From an uncultured Blautia sp. (GTDB lineage Bacteria; Bacillota; Clostridia; Lachnospirales; Lachnospiraceae), in the NCBI GenBank assembly GCA_900765525.1, contig CAAFRY010000232.1, positions 1 through 22,296 of the forward strand: a stretch of 22,296 nucleotides of DNA, in the 5' to 3' direction. Shown here in pieces: positions 15,417 to 22,296 of the stretch (position 1 is its first letter; each line of letters opens with the position of its first letter). The translations under genes were made by a program, and so were the position numbers. Under the pieces are notes generated by a model, which was not told the origin of the DNA, made no database searches, and worked only from the letters and a program-made list of their open reading frames with translations.

Positions 15417-16718
15417 TTATCTGTCGGCATTGTCCTCCGCAAACTGCTGGAGGGCATCAAAAGCAGTCTGAGCATCCTCGCCTCCCAGAACAGATACACA
15501 GGTGTTGTTAAATTCTACACCCTCCCCTGCGCCGAACTGTCTGTCCCACCAGGGTGTTAAACCTACCTGGGAATTGGAAATATTTAAAATATCTACCATC
15601 AGAGGAGACAGCTTAGACTCGTCAATTTCATAATTTCCCGCAGGAATTCTTCCATTCTCATAGAGAAGAGTTTCTTCACTCTCCTGGGAAGTCCAGTATT
15701 TCAGAAATGCCACTGCCGCATCCTTATTCTTGCAGGTTTCCGCCACTGCAAAACTGGTATCTACAGAGCCTACGGAAATATTTGTGTACTGGGAATCATA
15801 GGGAGGAAGTACGAAAGCTCCTATATTTTCCCCAATCTCACTTTTAGCACATTTATCTGCGTCCCAGGCCCCCTGGAAATACATAGCTGTCTTCCCGGTA
15901 GTAAATAAATCTGTAGACTCTTCCGGTCCCATACCAATATATCCATCCTGGAAATACCCCTTATCCGCCATCTTTTTTACTTCTTCCGCTGCTTTTACAT
16001 GGATTTCGTTATTCCACTTTTCTTTTCCGTTGCAAATATCGTTAAAAAGCTGGTCGCCTGCCATTCCTCCGGCAATTTGCTGTACGAACTGAGCCGGTAT
16101 CCAGGCGTCTGTGCCGCAGACGCTCATAGGCGTTACCCCATTATCCTTTAAGGTCTGGCATACCTCCAGAAATTCCTCATAAGTAGTTGGTACCTGCAGG
16201 TTATTTTCCTGGAATATCTGCTTATTATAAAACATCACACAGAGAGATTTCTGAGTGGGGATACCATAGTTCTTACCATCAAAGGAAAGCAGTTCCAGGG
16301 TTCCATCTGCAAAAGAGTTTTTCCATTCCTGGTCCTCCTCCAGATAAGAGGTAATATCCGCTACCTTTCCACCTTCCACAAATGGCTGCAGATAAGAAAG
16401 CTCCCAGGTAAAAAATACATCCGGCACTGCATTAGATGCCATAAGGGTAGTCAGCTTAGTCTTATACTGCTCATTCTCATAGAAATCAATCTTCACCTCT
16501 ACCCCATACTCGTTGTTTTTGGAAAATTCCTCCGCTATGGCATTATAAGCGTCAATGTATGTATCTGCCTCCGTTCCTACGCACATAACCGTAAGGGTAT
16601 CCCCACCCTTGGAACCGCCTGCCTGTCCTCCGGCAGAATCCCCTCCTCCAGAGCAACCGCTTAACAGACTCCCCATCATGACAGCGGTAAGTAAAACTGC
16701 TGCTGCTTTTTTCTTCAT
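15417..16718 (-). CDS. Extracellular solute-binding lipoprotein (family 1), GH42 module
   Basis: This 433-residue protein is the sugar-binding subunit of the GH42-linked importer. The signal peptide MKKKAAAVLLTAVMMGSLLS is followed by a lipobox LSGC with Cys22. A Gly/Ser-rich linker and then a family-1 binding-protein fold (NAVPDVFFTWELSYLQPFV; GKTAMYFQGAWDADK; a SVDTSFAVAETCKNKDAAVAF-type segment) follow. The ATG has AAGGAGG at a normal distance. It is the first gene of the operon, with a 244-base upstream gap that includes the previous operon's terminator. The substrate is inferred to be a galactoside because of the GH42 enzyme at the operon end. Confidence 0.95.
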   Translation of the reverse strand: MKKKAAAVLLTAVMMGSLLSGCSGGGDSAGGQAGGSKGGDTLTVMCVGTEADTYIDAYNAIAEEFSKNNEYGVEVKIDFYENEQYKTKLTTLMASNAVPDVFFTWELSYLQPFVEGGKVADITSYLEEDQEWKNSFADGTLELLSFDGKNYGIPTQKSLCVMFYNKQIFQENNLQVPTTYEEFLEVCQTLKDNGVTPMSVCGTDAWIPAQFVQQIAGGMAGDQLFNDICNGKEKWNNEIHVKAAEEVKKMADKGYFQDGYIGMGPEESTDLFTTGKTAMYFQGAWDADKCAKSEIGENIGAFVLPPYDSQYTNISVGSVDTSFAVAETCKNKDAAVAFLKYWTSQESEETLLYENGRIPAGNYEIDESKLSPLMVDILNISNSQVGLTPWWDRQFGAGEGVEFNNTCVSVLGGEDAQTAFDALQQFAEDNADR

Positions 16719-16894
16719 TTTTCGTTCCTCCTTATATCTATTTTTGATAAAATTACTTTACCACTTATCATTTTGACGAAACAGGTGTGTTTTTTACCTA
16801 AAAAGTTGAATATTTTAACCAGTTTCTTGTGGTTTTTCTATAGCCATAAACATAGGGGCTTATTATATGCACAGCAGGCCTTGGCTTTCACAAT
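16719..16894 (-). promoter_or_regulatory. Upstream region of the GH42 importer operon, promoter not resolved
   Basis: The ribosome site AAGGAGG for the binding-protein gene is clear. On the minus strand a TATAAT-like box (16862-16867) lies close behind the previous terminator, but no good -35 stands 16-18 bases before it. It would give a leader of about 137 bases. A 5-bp inverted repeat, AACCA (16817-16821) with TGGTT (16830-16834), is the only other symmetry noted. Activation by the operon's own AraC-type regulator would fit a weak promoter. Confidence 0.3.
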
Positions 16895-16938
16895 AAAACA
16901 GCGGCATACAGAACCTATTGTCCGTACACCGCTGTTTT
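16895..16938 (-). terminator. Intrinsic terminator after the GH13 importer operon
   Basis: AAAACAGCGG (16895-16904) and CCGCTGTTTT (16929-16938) form a perfect 10-bp stem with a 24-base loop. On the minus strand it ends TTTTATT, about 26 bases after the last permease stop. It closes module 3 before the module 2 promoter region. Confidence 0.75.
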
Positions 16939-16963
16939 AGAATATCAGCAAAATATTATTTTT

Positions 16964-17824
16964 TTATTTGATAGCACCTTCTACCATACCATTCATAATC
17001 TGCTTCTGTGCAATCAGGAAGATAACAATCATCGGAATGATAGCCAGCAGGGCAGCTGACAGAATCAAATCCCACTGTTTTACATAGGAACCTACGAAAG
17101 CCTGTACTGCAACGGGCAGCGTCTTTACTTTACCGTTCTGTCCTAACATAAGGGAAGGCAGAAGGTAGTCATTCCATATCCACATACCGTTCAGGATTGT
17201 AACCGTAGTAATAACCGGCTTCAGCAGAGGGAAGATAATGCGGAAGAAAATTCCTTCCGGTGAACAGCCGTCAATATTAGCGGCCTCTTCCAGCTCATAA
17301 GGAATGTTCTTAATAAATCCGGTAAGAATAAACACGGTCATAGCACCGCCGAATCCACAGTAAGCAAATACAATACCAGGTATAGACTGAAGCATGGAAA
17401 TTCCGATAAACTCTCCTACATCACGGAAAGTAGAAATCAAAGGCAGCATAACTACCTGGAAAGGAATAATCATGGATGCAATAAATACCATGTAAATGGC
17501 TGTAGACCATTTTGTCTTGTTACGGCAGATAACCCAGGCTGTCATGCTTCCGAATAAAGCCAAAAGCACCAGGGAAATCACAGTAATCATCAATGAAGTA
17601 CCGAAAGCATACCAGAAATTAAAGTTTGAATTATTGATAACATTAGACAAGTTGGTTATCCACTGGGAAAAACCTGCTCCTACAAAGGAGATTGGATTCG
17701 CTACAATATCATTGGCATTCTTGAAGGAGTTCATCAATACCAGATAGAAAGGAAACAGGGTGTAGACTGCAACAATAAGCGCAACTACTGTAATAACGAT
17801 AGAAATTACATTTTTCTTCTTCAT
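16964..17824 (-). CDS. CUT1 sugar ABC transporter permease (MalG type), GH13 module
   Basis: This 286-residue permease has six predicted helices and is the MalG-like partner in the importer linked to oligo-1,6-glucosidase. Its EAA loop is at about 180-199 (EAANIDGCS...IIFP), and it ends NGMVEGAIK as usual for the family. The ATG is fused to the stop of the upstream permease as TAATG, a one-base overlap, so translation is coupled. An intrinsic terminator follows directly. Confidence 0.95.
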   Translation of the reverse strand: MKKKNVISIVITVVALIVAVYTLFPFYLVLMNSFKNANDIVANPISFVGAGFSQWITNLSNVINNSNFNFWYAFGTSLMITVISLVLLALFGSMTAWVICRNKTKWSTAIYMVFIASMIIPFQVVMLPLISTFRDVGEFIGISMLQSIPGIVFAYCGFGGAMTVFILTGFIKNIPYELEEAANIDGCSPEGIFFRIIFPLLKPVITTVTILNGMWIWNDYLLPSLMLGQNGKVKTLPVAVQAFVGSYVKQWDLILSAALLAIIPMIVIFLIAQKQIMNGMVEGAIK

Positions 17825-18894
17825 TACATTTCAACCTCCTTCTTATTTGATATACGCACCTGTACCAGAGATACAATTGCAAGAATGATAAAGAAGAATA
17901 CAGCCTTTGCCTGACCCATAGCATAATTATCCTTGGATATAGCTGTATTATAAATATTCAACGCAAGCATCTGGGTACCGTTTGTCAGGTAGCTTCCCAT
18001 AAAGTCTGCCACTGAGCCTGAACCATTTGTCAAAGCCATGTTTACATCGAACTGCTTAAACGCAGAGGTAAGGGTCAGGAAAGTACAGATTGTAATGGTA
18101 GAAGCAATCATAGGAATCTTAATCTTGAATAAGGTTTCAATCCTGCTTGCACCGTCAATCTGTGAAGCTTCCAATACATCTTTTGGCACCTGAGTCAGAC
18201 CGGTAATATAAATCAGCATAATATAACCTGCATACTGCCAGATATATACTACGATAATTCCTGCAAAGGCTGTGCTTGTTTTAGACAGAATAGATGCCTG
18301 GTTTCCTGAAATCTGTTTTGTAAGCTCTGTCAGAACGTTATTGAATACGAACTGCCAGATATAACCCAGAACGATACCTCCAATCAGGTTCGGCAGGAAA
18401 TAAGAGGCTCTGAAAAATCCCAGGCCTTTCAGGTTTGAAGTACAAAGAAGGGCCAGAAGGAATCCCACAACATTTACCAGAATCATATTGAATACCACAA
18501 AAAGAATGGTAATCAGGATTGACCAGATAAAGCTTGGTTCGCTGAACATTGTAGTATAATTTTTAAGGCCTATAATTTCATTAAACCGAATACCGTTCCA
18601 ATCTGTCAGAGAATAAAAAATACCTAAAATCAATGGAATGATTACCGTTACCGCAAAGGTAAATAAAAGAGGAAATAAAAATAATACATTGATAATTTTT
18701 CTGTGATTTTTAATCGTAGGGAATAAATAAGCTCCTATAATAATGCCTATGGCTCCCACAATCAGCATCGTTCCACGGAAAGATAATGTACTGCCTGTAA
18801 AATCCAGAATCAGCGCTCCCACCAAAAGAGCGATACCGGCAATCAGAAGAACCAGGGATAAAACCCTCCTTCCTGCAGTGCTTTGCGTACTCAT
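17824..18894 (-). CDS. CUT1 sugar ABC transporter permease with extra N-terminal two-helix extension, GH13 module
   Basis: This 356-residue protein is the MalF-like permease of the GH13-linked importer. It is about 60 residues longer than the other two first permeases in this window. The extra part is N-terminal and hydrophobic, with predicted helices at about 12-32 and 41-59. The normal permease core begins near residue 66 (INVLFLFPLLFTFAVTVIIPL). The EAA loop is at about 242-261 (EASQIDGASR...IKIP). The ATG at 18892-18894 has an excellent AAAGGAGGAG upstream, which supports the long form as the real start. It follows the binding-protein gene after 101 bases containing an attenuator-like hairpin. 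The role of the extension is unknown. Confidence 0.93.
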   Translation of the reverse strand: MSTQSTAGRRVLSLVLLIAGIALLVGALILDFTGSTLSFRGTMLIVGAIGIIIGAYLFPTIKNHRKIINVLFLFPLLFTFAVTVIIPLILGIFYSLTDWNGIRFNEIIGLKNYTTMFSEPSFIWSILITILFVVFNMILVNVVGFLLALLCTSNLKGLGFFRASYFLPNLIGGIVLGYIWQFVFNNVLTELTKQISGNQASILSKTSTAFAGIIVVYIWQYAGYIMLIYITGLTQVPKDVLEASQIDGASRIETLFKIKIPMIASTITICTFLTLTSAFKQFDVNMALTNGSGSVADFMGSYLTNGTQMLALNIYNTAISKDNYAMGQAKAVFFFIILAIVSLVQVRISNKKEVEM

Positions 18895-18921
18895 GCACTA
18901 CTCCTCCTTTCGCATATCAAG

Positions 18922-18965
18922 ATATGAAAAACGGGCAGCGGATGAAAACCGCCACCCGTTTTTTT
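18922..18965 (-). terminator. Intercistronic attenuator stem-loop, GH13 importer operon
   Basis: The sequences 18927-18941 and 18949-18965 form a GC-rich stem (ACGGG and GCGG with CCGC and CCCGT, separated by one two-base internal mismatch) with a 7-base loop. On the minus strand it is flanked by an A-run before and TTTTT after, the form of an intrinsic terminator. It lies between the binding-protein gene and the permease genes. It would act as a leaky terminator lowering permease expression, since the permeases have no evident promoter of their own. Confidence 0.75.
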
Positions 18966-18995
18966 CTTACCTGGTAAAAATTATTGTTTTATACA

Positions 18996-20315
18996 TCAGC
19001 CTGCATAAGCGCTCTGAAGTACCTGTTCCATAGTAGATACGAATCCGTCTACATCCAGGTTTCCTGCTGCGAAATCGCCGAATACCTGTCCGGTGTAGTT
19101 CTGAGCAAGTCCTTCAATCATGTACAGCCAGTGCCATGCAGAAGTTTTTCCTGATGCCTGCCAATCTGCCAGTGACTGAGCAAACGGGTCATTTGCTACA
19201 TATTCGCAGGATTTAAATGGACTGATAAATCCGGCCTCTTCAACCAGAATCTGCTGAGCAGTAGATTCTGAACACCACTGAATAAAGTCAAGGGCTGCAT
19301 CTACATTATCACTCTCGCTGTAGATAGACCACCAGGATGGAGAGTTTGTAAGGATTGTATCAATTCCTTCTTCAAAAGCGTAAGGAATCATACCAACTTC
19401 AAAACTTCCGGCAGCTTCATAAGCTTCTGCGTCGGTGGAAGTCATAGTAGCTCCAATCCAGGAACCCTGAGTAACGAAAGCATATTTGCCAGAAGCAAAG
19501 TTCAGAATCTGCTGGTCATATGTACCGGATACCAGCAGAGATGGGTCTGAATACTCATTGAAAAGCTGAACCATCTCAGCAAAAGCAGTCATACGGTCTG
19601 CATCAATCTGTCCGCCGTCATTGAGCATATCAATGTAGGTTGTGTCATCACGGTCAAGACCTGCATCCAGGTAGTTTGCGAAAAGGTGGTTACCTGTGGA
19701 CCAGTACAGAGAAGCAACCTCTGCACAGTAACCAACTACTGCAGTAAGACCTAATTCATCTTTCTTAGCATCCAGTGTTTCAAAAGCTTCTCTCATAGAA
19801 TCCGGGCCTGTAATGGAAGCAGGGTCGATTCCGGCTTTTTCCAGAATGTCTGCATTGTAGCTCAGTCCAACAGCTTCTACTGTGTATGGGAAGCCGATGG
19901 TGCCGTACTCTTCATCTACATAAGCCTGGTCTGTGTCAGCAACCCAATCCTGGTCACTCATATCCACCAGCATGCCTTCCCAGTTCTCGAAATCCGGAAT
20001 TGCACCGTTTACAAAGATATCCGGCATATTGCCGCCCTGGTAGTAGCCTTTCAGTGTACCCTGAATATCAACGCCGCCGCCCATGGACTCGATTTCCACT
20101 TTCACACCGGTTTCTTCTTCATAAACAGAAGCCAATTTCTTTAACTGCTCGTCTACCTCGATTTTTCCGTTTACCAGACGAAGTGTTCCGCTGGAAGAAC
20201 CGGAATCTCCTGAGCTTCCAGAATCACCGCTTCCGCTGTCTGAGCCGCCTCCTCCGCATGCTCCCAGAGAGAGTACCATTGTTCCTGTCAGTAACAGTGC
20301 TAACATTTTTTTCAT
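18996..20315 (-). CDS. Extracellular solute-binding lipoprotein (family 1), GH13 module
   Basis: This 439-residue lipoprotein is the sugar-binding subunit of the GH13-linked importer. The signal peptide ends in a lipobox SLGAC with Cys20, followed by a very Gly/Ser-rich linker to about residue 43. The mature domain has family-1 features (GNMPDIFVNGAIPDFENW; a YAFVTQGSWIGATM segment; a C-terminal WQASGKTSAWHW region). The ATG at 20313-20315 is preceded by AAAGGAAGGG at a suitable distance. The gene follows the oligo-1,6-glucosidase gene by 144 bases, with no clear terminator between, so shared transcription is likely. Isomalto-oligosaccharides or panose-like sugars are the probable ligands, inferred from the linked enzyme. 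Confidence 0.95.
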   Translation of the reverse strand: MKKMLALLLTGTMVLSLGACGGGGSDSGSGDSGSSGDSGSSSGTLRLVNGKIEVDEQLKKLASVYEEETGVKVEIESMGGGVDIQGTLKGYYQGGNMPDIFVNGAIPDFENWEGMLVDMSDQDWVADTDQAYVDEEYGTIGFPYTVEAVGLSYNADILEKAGIDPASITGPDSMREAFETLDAKKDELGLTAVVGYCAEVASLYWSTGNHLFANYLDAGLDRDDTTYIDMLNDGGQIDADRMTAFAEMVQLFNEYSDPSLLVSGTYDQQILNFASGKYAFVTQGSWIGATMTSTDAEAYEAAGSFEVGMIPYAFEEGIDTILTNSPSWWSIYSESDNVDAALDFIQWCSESTAQQILVEEAGFISPFKSCEYVANDPFAQSLADWQASGKTSAWHWLYMIEGLAQNYTGQVFGDFAAGNLDVDGFVSTMEQVLQSAYAG

Positions 20316-20358
20316 AATTTTGCCCTTCCTTTCTTTTCATTATGATGCTGGTATAGTA

Positions 20359-20456
20359 TGTAATAAATATTACACAGCATATTGAACGCTTCCTAATAGT
20401 TCTCTGGTTTTTACTATTTTTACGTCAATATGCACATCATCTTTATTTGTATAAAG
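20359..20456 (-). other. Run of three stem-loops between the GH13 gene and the binding-protein gene
   Basis: Almost the whole gap is self-complementary. First comes CTTTAT/ATAAAG with a 4-base loop (20441-20456). Next is a nested hairpin with outer arms 20425-20433 and 20377-20385 (9 perfect pairs) and inner arms AATAGT/ACTATT (20413-20418, 20395-20400). Last is a perfect 16-base palindrome, TGTAATA-AA-TATTACA (20359-20374). None is followed by a U-run. They may be mRNA processing or stability structures, or the palindrome may be a DNA operator for a promoter of the binding-protein gene. A TTGACG at 20423-20428 lacks a matching -10. Confidence 0.45.
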
Positions 20457-20459
20457 TTT

Positions 20460-22136
20460 TCATGATAAAAGCGACCAAATAGAAGCTTCCCAAGGTTTCA
20501 TTTTTATCTTTTTAGATAATTTAGCTTCACCATAATTTCCAAGAAGCAATTCTTCTTTTTCCCAGGTTACAGAATCTGGGATTTCGAAATCCGCTTCCTG
20601 CCCGGACAGATTACACAAAACCAAAAGTTTCTGCCCTTCATACTCTCTGGTATAAGCAAAGACCTGGGTATGTTCCGGAGCCAAAAGCTGATACTGGCCA
20701 TATACAATCAAGTCAGACCACTGACTGAATCTGCGAAGCCAAATCAGTTTCTGGTAATAATGGAATACCGAATCCGGGTCAGCCAGTTCCTTTTGGGCGT
20801 TAATTTCCGTATAATTGGGATTCACCATAATCCAAGGCGTCCCCTCGGTAAAACCGGCATTCTTTTCTTCGCTCCACTGCATAGGAGTCCTTGCGTTGTC
20901 CCTGCTCTTATAAGCAATGCACTCCAACAGCTCTTCTGGCTGGCGAAGACCTGCCTCCGTCAATTCATGGTAGGCATTGATACTTTCCAGGTCCCTGTAA
21001 TTTTCAATAGAACCAAAGGGGCAGTTGGTCATTCCCAGCTCTTCGCCCTGATAAACATAAGGAGTTCCCTGCATCATATGCAGAACTGTGGCAATACATT
21101 TGGCAGATAAAGGAGAATTATCTCCAAGCCTGGACACCATACGAGGCTGGTCATGGTTATTGAAATATAAAGAATTCCACGCCACATCTTCCAGCTCATT
21201 TTCCCACTTAGAAAGATTTTCCTTTAAATCCGGCAGGAAAATCGGCTTCTTGCACCACTTATCCATGGGGCCGGCATCCAGAGAAGTATGTTCAAACTGG
21301 AACACCATGTTTAATTCTGTATTTTCACTATTGGCATATTTCTTGGCTTCCTCAATAGTAACCCCTGCGCACTCTCCTACTGTCATCACATCATATTTAG
21401 AAAGAACCCTGCGGTTCATCTCCTGAAGGTACTCATGAACATGAGGACCATTACAGGTTCCATACATACAATTTCCGTAAAGCCCTCCGTCTGTAGAAAC
21501 GTCCGGAAGCCCTTCCTTCTTGGAAATCATGGAAATTACATCCATACGGAATCCATCGATTCCTTTCTGGCACCACCAATCCATCATCTCAAATACAGCA
21601 TCCCGAACCTTAGGATTTTCCCAGTTTAAATCCGGCTGCTTCTTGGAAAAGCAGTGGAGATAGTACATCTGAGTCTTCTCATCCCACTCCCAGGCTGAAC
21701 CGGAAAAAGCACTTCCCCAGTTATTTGGCTCATGGCCATCTACCGGCTCTCTCCAGATATAGTAATCTCTTTTCTCGTTTTCCCTGGAAGAACGGCTCTC
21801 AATAAACCAGGGATGCTCGTCTGAGGTATGGTTTACCACTAAATCCATTACAATCCTTATGCCATGCTCATGGGCTTCTTGCAGAAGCTGGTCAAAGTCT
21901 TCCATGGTTCCGAACTCCGGCATAATATCCTGATAATCTGAAATATCATACCCGTTATCATCATTGGGTGATTTATAAACCGGGCTCATCCAGATAACAT
22001 TGATTCCAAGTTCCTTCAAATAGCCTAATTTTGACCGGATTCCTTTTAAATCTCCAATTCCGTCTCCATTACTGTCGCAAAAGGAACGAGGATAAATCTG
22101 ATAGACAACACTTTCTTTCCACCATGCTTTTTTCAT
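20460..22136 (-). CDS. malL: Oligo-1,6-glucosidase (GH13, isomaltase type)
   Basis: This 558-residue cytoplasmic GH13 enzyme cleaves the non-reducing alpha-glucosidic ends of short isomalto-oligosaccharides. It has the N-terminal SVVYQIYPRSFCDSNGDGIG with the calcium-type loop Asp21-Asn23-Asp25. Other landmarks are DLVVNHTS near 98-105, the QPDLN motif at 167-171 typical of the oligo-1,6-glucosidase subgroup, nucleophile Asp199 (GFRMDV), acid/base Glu255 (TVGECAG) and Asp329 (FNNHDQPR). Val200 right after the nucleophile is associated with alpha-1,6 specificity in this family. The length and active-site numbering match what I recall of Bacillus cereus oligo-1,6-glucosidase. The ATG at 22134-22136 has AGGAGG at an 8-base spacing. 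A promoter with a LacI-type operator lies just upstream. A trehalose-6-phosphate hydrolase or alpha-1,4-glucosidase is less likely. Confidence 0.95.
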   Translation of the reverse strand: MKKAWWKESVVYQIYPRSFCDSNGDGIGDLKGIRSKLGYLKELGINVIWMSPVYKSPNDDNGYDISDYQDIMPEFGTMEDFDQLLQEAHEHGIRIVMDLVVNHTSDEHPWFIESRSSRENEKRDYYIWREPVDGHEPNNWGSAFSGSAWEWDEKTQMYYLHCFSKKQPDLNWENPKVRDAVFEMMDWWCQKGIDGFRMDVISMISKKEGLPDVSTDGGLYGNCMYGTCNGPHVHEYLQEMNRRVLSKYDVMTVGECAGVTIEEAKKYANSENTELNMVFQFEHTSLDAGPMDKWCKKPIFLPDLKENLSKWENELEDVAWNSLYFNNHDQPRMVSRLGDNSPLSAKCIATVLHMMQGTPYVYQGEELGMTNCPFGSIENYRDLESINAYHELTEAGLRQPEELLECIAYKSRDNARTPMQWSEEKNAGFTEGTPWIMVNPNYTEINAQKELADPDSVFHYYQKLIWLRRFSQWSDLIVYGQYQLLAPEHTQVFAYTREYEGQKLLVLCNLSGQEADFEIPDSVTWEKEELLLGNYGEAKLSKKIKMKPWEASIWSLLS

Positions 22137-22160
22137 GGATGATTCCTCCTATTTGTGTGG

Positions 22161-22172
22161 TTTAGCGCTAAA
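22161..22172. promoter_or_regulatory. LacI-family operator palindrome upstream of the GH13 gene
   Basis: TTTAGCGCTAAA is a perfect 12-bp palindrome with the central CG pair typical of LacI-family sites. It lies about 10 bases downstream of the -10 box at 22182-22187 and so covers the start of the transcript. A repressor bound here would block the GH13 promoter until sugar is present. The regulator gene is not in the window. CcpA (catabolite control) is less likely, since the fit to the cre consensus is incomplete. Confidence 0.7.
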
Positions 22173-22181
22173 TCTATTGTA

Positions 22182-22210
22182 ATTCTATACCAGTTTTCGT
22201 CATACGTCAA
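22182..22210 (-). promoter_or_regulatory. Promoter of the GH13 importer operon
   Basis: On the minus strand TTGACG (22205-22210) and TAGAAT (22182-22187) are 17 bases apart, close to the housekeeping sigma consensus. The expected start is near 22175, giving a leader of about 39 bases that contains the LacI-type palindrome and the AGGAGG ribosome site. Upstream of it, 22211-22296 is AT-rich and shows no gene. Confidence 0.75.
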
Positions 22211-22296
22211 CACTTATTCTATTTTTTATGTTTTTGACAGTTTTTTCTTTGGTTTTTTGTAAGTTTTTACCATTTCTATTTCCTTCAAAAACATTG

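Noticed and set aside
20423..20428. TTGACG as -35 box of a separate promoter for the module 3 binding-protein gene
   Set aside because: No -10-like sequence stands 16-18 bases downstream, and the box lies in a hairpin arm.
1..22296. tRNA, rRNA, known riboswitch, phage or defence genes
   Set aside because: None was recognised on either strand. The window is filled by sugar transport, signalling and enzyme genes.

Overview
The window is a dense carbohydrate-use region in which every convincing gene is on the minus strand. The style suggests a low-to-moderate-GC Firmicute, most likely a gut-type Clostridia/Lachnospiraceae member. The reasons are strong AGGAGG ribosome sites, Gram-positive lipoprotein signal peptides, several CUT1 sugar importers without their own ATPase, YesM/YesN-type two-component systems, and Cys-type sulfatases. 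The genus cannot be fixed from the sequence alone.

Read in the direction of transcription (high to low coordinates), there are three sugar-import modules. Module 3 (22210-16895) has a TTGACG/TAGAAT promoter with a perfect LacI-type palindrome just downstream. A GH13 oligo-1,6-glucosidase follows, then an intergenic stretch rich in stem-loops, a solute-binding lipoprotein, two permeases (the first with two extra N-terminal membrane helices) and an intrinsic terminator. Module 2 (16718-8788) has a solute-binding lipoprotein, two permeases, a compact AraC-type response regulator, a YesM-type histidine kinase and a cytoplasmic GH42 beta-galactosidase, then a strong terminator. The last three genes overlap by four bases (ATGA). 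Module 1 has two transcription units. A histidine kinase/response regulator pair (8757-5322) has its own good promoter and ends in a 150-bp inverted-repeat element that also works on paper as a terminator. A second unit (4924 to beyond position 1) has a solute-binding lipoprotein, two permeases and two Cys-type sulfatases without signal peptides; the last sulfatase is cut by the window edge.

The genes appear to work as three import-and-digest systems. Lipoproteins capture oligosaccharides, permease pairs import them with a shared ATPase encoded elsewhere, and cytoplasmic enzymes act on them: alpha-1,6-glucosidase, beta-galactosidase or sulfatases. Each module has a different control style: a LacI-type repressor site, a two-component system inside the importer operon, or a separate two-component operon next to the importer operon. 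All three binding-protein/permease junctions contain a stem-loop, probably to keep binding-protein expression above permease expression.

The most interesting points are the importer linked to cytoplasmic sulfatases, the 14-bp direct repeat upstream of its operon, the 150-bp palindromic element, the repeated junction stem-loops, and the structured GH13/binding-protein gap. No wholly unknown protein family was seen.
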